This document shows positions 59,916 to 64,000 of a stretch of 64,000 nt of DNA, piece after piece. The notes beneath the pieces are model-generated. The model did no database searches, had not been told where the DNA came from, and worked only from the letters and a program-made list of their open reading frames with translations. Numbering within the stretch: position 1 is the first letter of the stretch; every line of letters starts with the position of its first letter. The position numbers and the translations under genes were made by a program. The DNA comes from Oscillospiraceae bacterium (GTDB lineage: Bacteria > Bacillota > Clostridia > Oscillospirales > Oscillospiraceae). The DNA lies in NCBI GenBank assembly GCA_017527825.1, contig JAFXPO010000030.1, positions 1-64,000 of the forward strand, written 5' to 3'.

Positions 59916-59945
59916 AAAAGGGAGAGGCAGCGACCTCTCCCTTTT
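59916..59945. terminator. Bidirectional terminator
   Basis: Perfect 12-bp stem AAAAGGGAGAGG-cagcga-CCTCTCCCTTTT between convergent genes; same core as at 33458. Confidence 0.9.
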
Positions 59946-59953
59946 CTCGTTTT

Positions 59954-61192
59954 TTATTCCGTTTTCAGCCCGCGGCGGTCGATCTCCTCCACCAGCGCGT
60001 CCAGATCGTTCGGCAGCTTCATCGGTTCGCCGCAGAACTTGATCGCGTTCGCCACGTCCTTGAGACCGTTGCCCGTCACCACCGACACCACCGTGTCGTG
60101 CTTGCCGATGGCCCCCTGCTCGCAGAGCTTCTTCAGCCCCGCCGTGCCGGTGACGCCCGCAGGCTCGCCGAACACGCCGCAGGTCGTGCCAAGCAGCTTC
60201 TGCGCCGCCATGATCTCCTCGTCCGTCACGTTCACCGCGATGCCGTTCGACTCCCGGATCGCCATGAGCGCCTTGTCCGCGTTGCGCGGCACGCCGACGG
60301 CGATGGAGTCCGCGAGGGTGTTCTCCTCCATCGGCGACCACGGCTTCCCGTCCGCAATCGCGCGGTTGATGGGGTGGCAGCCCTCCGCCTGCGCGGAGAT
60401 GAGACGCGGGAGTCGGTCGATGAACCCGATGGCGTAGAGGTCCTTGAGACCCTTCCACACGCCCGCGATGGTGCAGCCGTCGCCGACGGAGATCGCGAGG
60501 TAGTCCGGCATCTTCCAATCGAGCTGCTCCGCGATTTCCAGCGAGACGGTCTTTTTGCCCTCGGAGAGGTACGGGTTGATCGCCGCGTTGCGGTTGTACC
60601 AGCCCCACTTGTCGATGGCTTTCTTGCTCAACTCGAAGGTCTCCTCATAGTTGCCCTGCACCGAGATCACGTTCGCGCCGAAGGTCATCAGCTGCGCGAC
60701 TTTGCCCTTGGGCGCGCGCTCCGGCACAAAGATGAACGTGCGCAGTCCCGCCGCCGCGGCGTTGCCCGCCAGCGATGACGCGGCGTTGCCGGTCGAAGAA
60801 CAGGCAATGATGGAGGCTCCCGCCTCCTTCGCCTTCGCCACCGCCATGGCGGACGCGCGGTCCTTGAGCGACGCGGTCGGGTTCTGCCCGTCGTCCTTGA
60901 TCCAGAGCTTTTTCAGCCCCAGCAGTTCGCCGAGGCGGTCGGCTTCGTACAGCGGGCTCCAGCCCACGCGCAGCGGCGTGTCCGGGGTGGATTCCTCCAC
61001 CGGCAGCAGCTCGCGATAGCGCCACATGGTATGCGGGCGGGATTGGAGTTTGTCCTTGGTGAGATGTTTCTTCATATAGTCGTAATCGTAGACGATGTCG
61101 AGGATGCCGCCGCAGTCACAGTTGGTGAGATTCGGCGTGGCGGCGTAGGTCTTGCCGCACTTGACGCACTTGGCGTGGATGACGTTTTTCAT
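59954..61192 (-). CDS. thrC: Threonine synthase
   Basis: A 412-residue PLP enzyme of fold type II. N-terminal zinc ribbon HAKCVKCGKTY..NCDCGG, PLP lysine in NPTASLKDRAS (about residue 107), phosphate loop ACSSTGNAASSLAGNAAAAG, and C-terminal VVSVVTGNGLKD. Threonine synthase is the usual annotation; a paralog acting in diaminopropionate or purine-derived amino acid metabolism is possible because the gene sits inside the purine cluster. The ATG at 61192 starts the zinc ribbon. Confidence 0.88.
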   Translation of the reverse strand: MKNVIHAKCVKCGKTYAATPNLTNCDCGGILDIVYDYDYMKKHLTKDKLQSRPHTMWRYRELLPVEESTPDTPLRVGWSPLYEADRLGELLGLKKLWIKDDGQNPTASLKDRASAMAVAKAKEAGASIIACSSTGNAASSLAGNAAAAGLRTFIFVPERAPKGKVAQLMTFGANVISVQGNYEETFELSKKAIDKWGWYNRNAAINPYLSEGKKTVSLEIAEQLDWKMPDYLAISVGDGCTIAGVWKGLKDLYAIGFIDRLPRLISAQAEGCHPINRAIADGKPWSPMEENTLADSIAVGVPRNADKALMAIRESNGIAVNVTDEEIMAAQKLLGTTCGVFGEPAGVTGTAGLKKLCEQGAIGKHDTVVSVVTGNGLKDVANAIKFCGEPMKLPNDLDALVEEIDRRGLKTE

Positions 61193-61221
61193 TCTGATTC
61201 TCCAATCACATGGTCGGTCTC

Positions 61222-61650
61222 TGACACCGCCTTTTCTCTTTCTCTTGCGAAAGAGAAAACGCGGTTTCAGACTTCCCCAAAAGAGAAAGACGCTTGTCGA
61301 TAGGTTTCTGTTGATGTGTGGGTTCGTTCCGGATATGGGACGCTGTTTTCGTAAGTCGAATTGACTTCCCTCGACCGCCGGACACAGGCCGGCCCCGCCG
61401 CCCATCAAGGCGGCAGTTTGTACGTCGTTCGTTTATCCCAAGGTACGCGGCAGGCATTTCTGTACGATACAAGGTCGTGCCGCCGGGTTGGCGGCACATT
61501 GCAGTGTCAGTTCAGCGGTGGAAAACAGCGTTGCGTTTTGGGAACAGGGTTTCAAGTTGAATTGGCACTTCCCCAAAAAGCCCCTTTGCTTTCTTTGGAA
61601 GTGTGAAACCGTTTCTTTCCTTTCGAAGGGAAAGGAAAGAAATGGTGTCA
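61222..61650. repeat. Intergenic palindromic element, copy F (complete, 429 bp)
   Basis: Left hairpin TGACACCGCC... and inverted right hairpin ...AATGGTGTCA (61644-61650). On the minus strand the core reads GTGCCGCC-AACCC-GGCGGCAC, where copies B and D have GTGTCGGC...GCCGACAC. The right end is 10 nt from the PLP gene's stop. Fills the whole gap between thrC and the PLP gene. Confidence 0.9.
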
Positions 61651-61660
61651 CATACGCTTT

Positions 61661-63148
61661 TTACAGCGTTTTGAGGATCCCCACCTCGTCGTTGAACGCG
61701 TCAATGAGCTCGTCCAGCTCCTTCGCCTGCGCGTGGACGGCGTCCCAGGTGTTCTTCGTGTCGTACCACTGGGCGTTGAGGTCCTCGACCGTCATTCCCT
61801 GCTGCTCGACCCAGGTGTAATACTTCAAATTGTGGACGCGCTTGCGCTCGGCGTAGGTCAGCTCGATGAGGCTGTCGGTCTTGAGACCCAGCATGTGCAG
61901 GGCGTGATCCTTCTCCGCCTCAAACTCGCTGTAGGCGCCGTGCATCTCGTTGAGTTCCTCCACGCGGGACTTGTACATCACCGCGGAGTCCGTGAGGACG
62001 GTCACCAGCACGTCGTTCTCCGTCAGCTCGTAGTACTTCGCCATCTTGATGCAGCACAGCACGTTCGCGATGCCGGAAATGCCCATCCACGTCAGCTTCT
62101 CGATCAGCTCGTCGGAGAGGTGCAGCGTGTTCTTGAGGTACTTCTGCCCCTCCGGCGTGTTGAACAGGCGCAGCAGGCGCTGGCTGTCCTCGTCGTCAAT
62201 GGCGATCGCCATGTCGGTGTTCCTGACGTTGTGCACCCACGGGATATGCTTGTCGCCGATGCCCTCAATGCGGTGGCCGCCGAAGCCGTTGTTCAGAATC
62301 GTCGGGCACTGGAGCGCTTCGCCCACGCCCAGCTTGGCGTCGGGATAGCGCTCCTTGAGCAGGTCGCCCGCCGACATCGTACCGGCGGAGCCGGAGGTGA
62401 AGCACGCGCCCGCGAAGTGCTGGCCCGGCTTTTTGGTGTTCTCGAACAGCTCCGCCAGCGCGTAGCCCGTGACGTTGTAGTGCCACAGCGGATTGCCCAT
62501 CTCGGCGAACTGGTTGAAGATCATCATGCTGGGGTCCTGCTTCAGCTCCCACGTCTTGTCGAAAATCTCCTTGACGTTGGACTCGCAGCCCGGCGTCGCG
62601 ATGATCTGACCCGCGATGCTCTTGAGCCAGTCGAAGCGCTCCTTGGACATATCCTGCGGGAGAATCGCCACGCTGTCGCAGGCGAGGAGCTTGGAGTTGA
62701 ACGCGCCGCCGCGGCAGTAGTTGCCGGTGGACGGCCAAACCGCGTGGTGATAGGTCGCGTCAAACTGACCGGTGACCAGACGCGGGGCAAGGCAGCCGAA
62801 GGACGCGCCGACCTTGTGGCAGCCGGTGGGGAACCACTTGCCGGACATCGCGAGGATGCGGCACGGCACGCCGGAGAGCGCGCTGGGAATCTCGACGTAG
62901 TTGGGCGTCTTTTGATACAAGCCGCCGCTCTCCTTTGCCTCGTTGTGCCAGTTGATGCGGAAGAGGTTGACCGGATCGACGTCCCAGAGACCGGTCCTGG
63001 ACAGCTTGTCCTTGATCTTCTCCGGGATCAGGTCGGGGTTTTGCATCTGCGCGATGGTCGGGATGATGATGTTGTTTTCCTTTGCCTTCTCAATGTTATG
63101 CTTGAGCCCCTCTTTGTTGATGCTCAGATCGATTTTGCCCATGGTCAT
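61661..63148 (-). CDS. PLP-dependent fold-type II enzyme (cysteine synthase/ammonia-lyase-like)
   Basis: A 495-residue enzyme with the fold-type II layout: PLP lysine in FPTGCHKVGASFGCLAPR (about residue 117), WPSTGNYCRGGAFNSKL, and Gly-rich phosphate loop TSGSAGTMSAGDLLKERYP. It is larger than ordinary cysteine synthase and is typical of Clostridial purine-catabolism clusters, where YgeX-type diaminopropionate ammonia-lyases also occur. Substrate undetermined. Overlaps the regulator gene by ATGA; RBS AGGAGGG. Confidence 0.82.
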   Translation of the reverse strand: MTMGKIDLSINKEGLKHNIEKAKENNIIIPTIAQMQNPDLIPEKIKDKLSRTGLWDVDPVNLFRINWHNEAKESGGLYQKTPNYVEIPSALSGVPCRILAMSGKWFPTGCHKVGASFGCLAPRLVTGQFDATYHHAVWPSTGNYCRGGAFNSKLLACDSVAILPQDMSKERFDWLKSIAGQIIATPGCESNVKEIFDKTWELKQDPSMMIFNQFAEMGNPLWHYNVTGYALAELFENTKKPGQHFAGACFTSGSAGTMSAGDLLKERYPDAKLGVGEALQCPTILNNGFGGHRIEGIGDKHIPWVHNVRNTDMAIAIDDEDSQRLLRLFNTPEGQKYLKNTLHLSDELIEKLTWMGISGIANVLCCIKMAKYYELTENDVLVTVLTDSAVMYKSRVEELNEMHGAYSEFEAEKDHALHMLGLKTDSLIELTYAERKRVHNLKYYTWVEQQGMTVEDLNAQWYDTKNTWDAVHAQAKELDELIDAFNDEVGILKTL

Positions 63149-63774
63149 TTGCCCTCCTGCTTGTCGATATAAGAATAAAGTGTGTATTTTGAGATTCCGA
63201 AGTATTTCGCGATCTTGTCCCCCGACTTCGTCACGAGGAACGCGCCGCTCTGGCTCAAAAAGCCGATCGCTTTCATCTTGTCCTCTTTGTTCATCAGCGC
63301 CACGGGCTTGCCCACCAGCTGCACCGACTGGGTGATCAGCTCGTCGAGCAGGTCATTGACGTTGACGATCTTCTGCGGCTCGCTGGTGCCGGTGTCGTTC
63401 TTCGCGGCGGTCAGCTCCCGCACCGCGCCCTCCACCATCAAAAGCGTCGAGATGTCGTAGTTGATGCCCATGATGGCGCTCACCTTGCCGTTCTTGCCGC
63501 GGATGTACATGGTGGACGACTTGAGCACCTTGCCGTCCGGCGTCTTGGTGAGGTAGCACAGCCGGTCGACGGGCTGCATGTCCGCGTGGATGCGCTGCTC
63601 CAGCGCGACCTGCGACGCGCCGTCCCCCACCTTGCGTCCCGTGACGTGTCCGTTCTCGATGGCGACGATTGTATTGTCCGAGCCTTTGCCGCTCACGTCG
63701 TGGATGACGACCTCGCAGTTGCTCCCAAAGGTCGCCGCGATGCCCTTTGCCACCCGCTTGAGTTCGTTCAGCAC
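63145..63774 (-). CDS. YheO/PAS-type transcriptional regulator
   Basis: A 209-residue regulator: PAS_6 (YheO-like) ligand-sensing domain (about 5-120, NCEVVIHDVSG..TIVAIENGHVTGR, MGINYDISTL) and C-terminal HTH_22 (GFLSQSGAFLVTKSGDKIAKYFGISKYTLYSYI, quoted in part). The regulator heads the PLP-enzyme operon and probably controls the purine cluster, like regulators beside ygeX/ygeY genes. GTG 63774 is the first normal start, but the AGGAGG lies about 20 nt away, nearer to an in-frame ATC, so the exact start is open. Confidence 0.82.
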   Translation of the reverse strand: MLNELKRVAKGIAATFGSNCEVVIHDVSGKGSDNTIVAIENGHVTGRKVGDGASQVALEQRIHADMQPVDRLCYLTKTPDGKVLKSSTMYIRGKNGKVSAIMGINYDISTLLMVEGAVRELTAAKNDTGTSEPQKIVNVNDLLDELITQSVQLVGKPVALMNKEDKMKAIGFLSQSGAFLVTKSGDKIAKYFGISKYTLYSYIDKQEGK

Positions 63775-63907
63775 TGCCGTTTCGATATGCCTCGCCTCCT
63801 GTCTTCCTATCGCCTTCCTTCTTGTCCTTCCACCTTATTCTAATACAACCCCTTATCAAAATGCAATGCTTTTTTCAAAAATTTTTTGAGCATTTCAAAT
63901 TTTTTGT

Positions 63908-63935
63908 TTGACATTACGGGGACTTATGCTATGAT
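63908..63935 (+). promoter_or_regulatory. Promoter of the last gene
   Basis: TTGACA (63908-63913), 16 bp, TATGAT (63930-63935), 36 bp before the ATG at 63971, which has AGGAGG. Confidence 0.8.
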
Positions 63936-63970
63936 ATAGATAACACATTTGATACAGGAGGTCGATCCAC

Positions 63971-64000
63971 ATGGATTTTGAAGCCATCAAGAACGCCGCG
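63971..64000 (+). CDS. N-terminus of the next gene, possibly YgeY-type hydrolase
   Basis: Only MDFEAIKNAA is visible, with a consensus promoter and AGGAGG upstream. The first residues resemble those of YgeY, the selenium-metabolism-linked M20 hydrolase that belongs to this cluster in other bacteria. Ten residues cannot prove this. Confidence 0.35.
   Translation, partial: MDFEAIKNAA

Noticed and set aside
1..64000. tRNA or rRNA genes
   Set aside because: Scanning the intergenic gaps by eye showed no cloverleaf with TTCGA-type T-arm or rRNA sequence; a tRNAscan run would settle it.

Overview
The window looks like a chromosomal segment of a G+C-rich, anaerobic, endospore-forming member of the Firmicutes (class Clostridia; an Oscillospiraceae-like gut lineage is my best guess). 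Evidence: two sporulation sigma loci (spoIIAA-spoIIAB-sigF and spoIIGA-sigE), a spoIVFA/spoIVFB-like pair, a Clostridium CpI-like [FeFe] hydrogenase, strong AGGAGG ribosome binding sites, many ATGA overlaps, and an anaerobic purine-catabolism cluster. There is no transposase, prophage block, CRISPR array, tRNA or rRNA that I can see.

Layout. 1-5.1 kb: metK (cut by the window edge), a rhomboid-like membrane protein, a small Asp-rich repeat protein and three tandem RsiV-like (DUF3298) lipoproteins. 5.1-12.2 kb: tmcAL, ackA, then a sugar/envelope operon (acyltransferase, ROK glucokinase, glmM, galE). 12.3-15.1 kb: a hydrogenase operon made of a shortened NuoF/HydB-like protein, HydA and a 57-residue Cys protein. 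15.2-20.9 kb: small regulator genes, pcrA, and a divergent DNA-repair-like operon (small membrane protein, radical SAM protein, DUF4130 protein) whose promoter carries SOS-like half-sites. 20.9-29.8 kb: spoIIA operon with a Spo0A box, a FliB-like protein, valS, sigE/spoIIGA, rarA. 30.3-33.7 kb: CofE-like ligase, TtcA-like protein, TepA/ClpP-like protease. 33.8-43.5 kb: a tightly overlapping leftward gene train ddl-murF-ABC-F-ydcF-flavodoxin-prfA-(sua5::coaE fusion)-apeA. 44.2-51.5 kb: two partner radical-SAM genes, an isolated replisome-organizer-like gene with a near-perfect LexA box, spoIVFB/spoIVFA-like genes and a class A PBP. 51.7-52.6 kb: DUF1292 gene, a membrane protein and a probable 6S RNA. 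52.8-64 kb: a purine-catabolism cluster, ssnA (with a structured leader), ygfK, hyuA, threonine synthase, a PLP enzyme, a YheO-type regulator and the first codons of a probable ygeY.

The most unusual signal is a family of six intergenic elements of about 0.43-0.59 kb (three full, three truncated) with hairpin-forming terminal inverted repeats and a core of about 200 nt bounded by its own inverted repeat. One core hairpin shows compensatory base changes between copies, and one end usually lies 9-13 nt after a stop codon. They encode no credible protein and look like a structured RNA or MITE-like family. Other points worth checking are the Sua5-CoaE fusion, the incomplete hydrogenase partner, spoIVFB lacking a normal start codon, and SOS-type operators.
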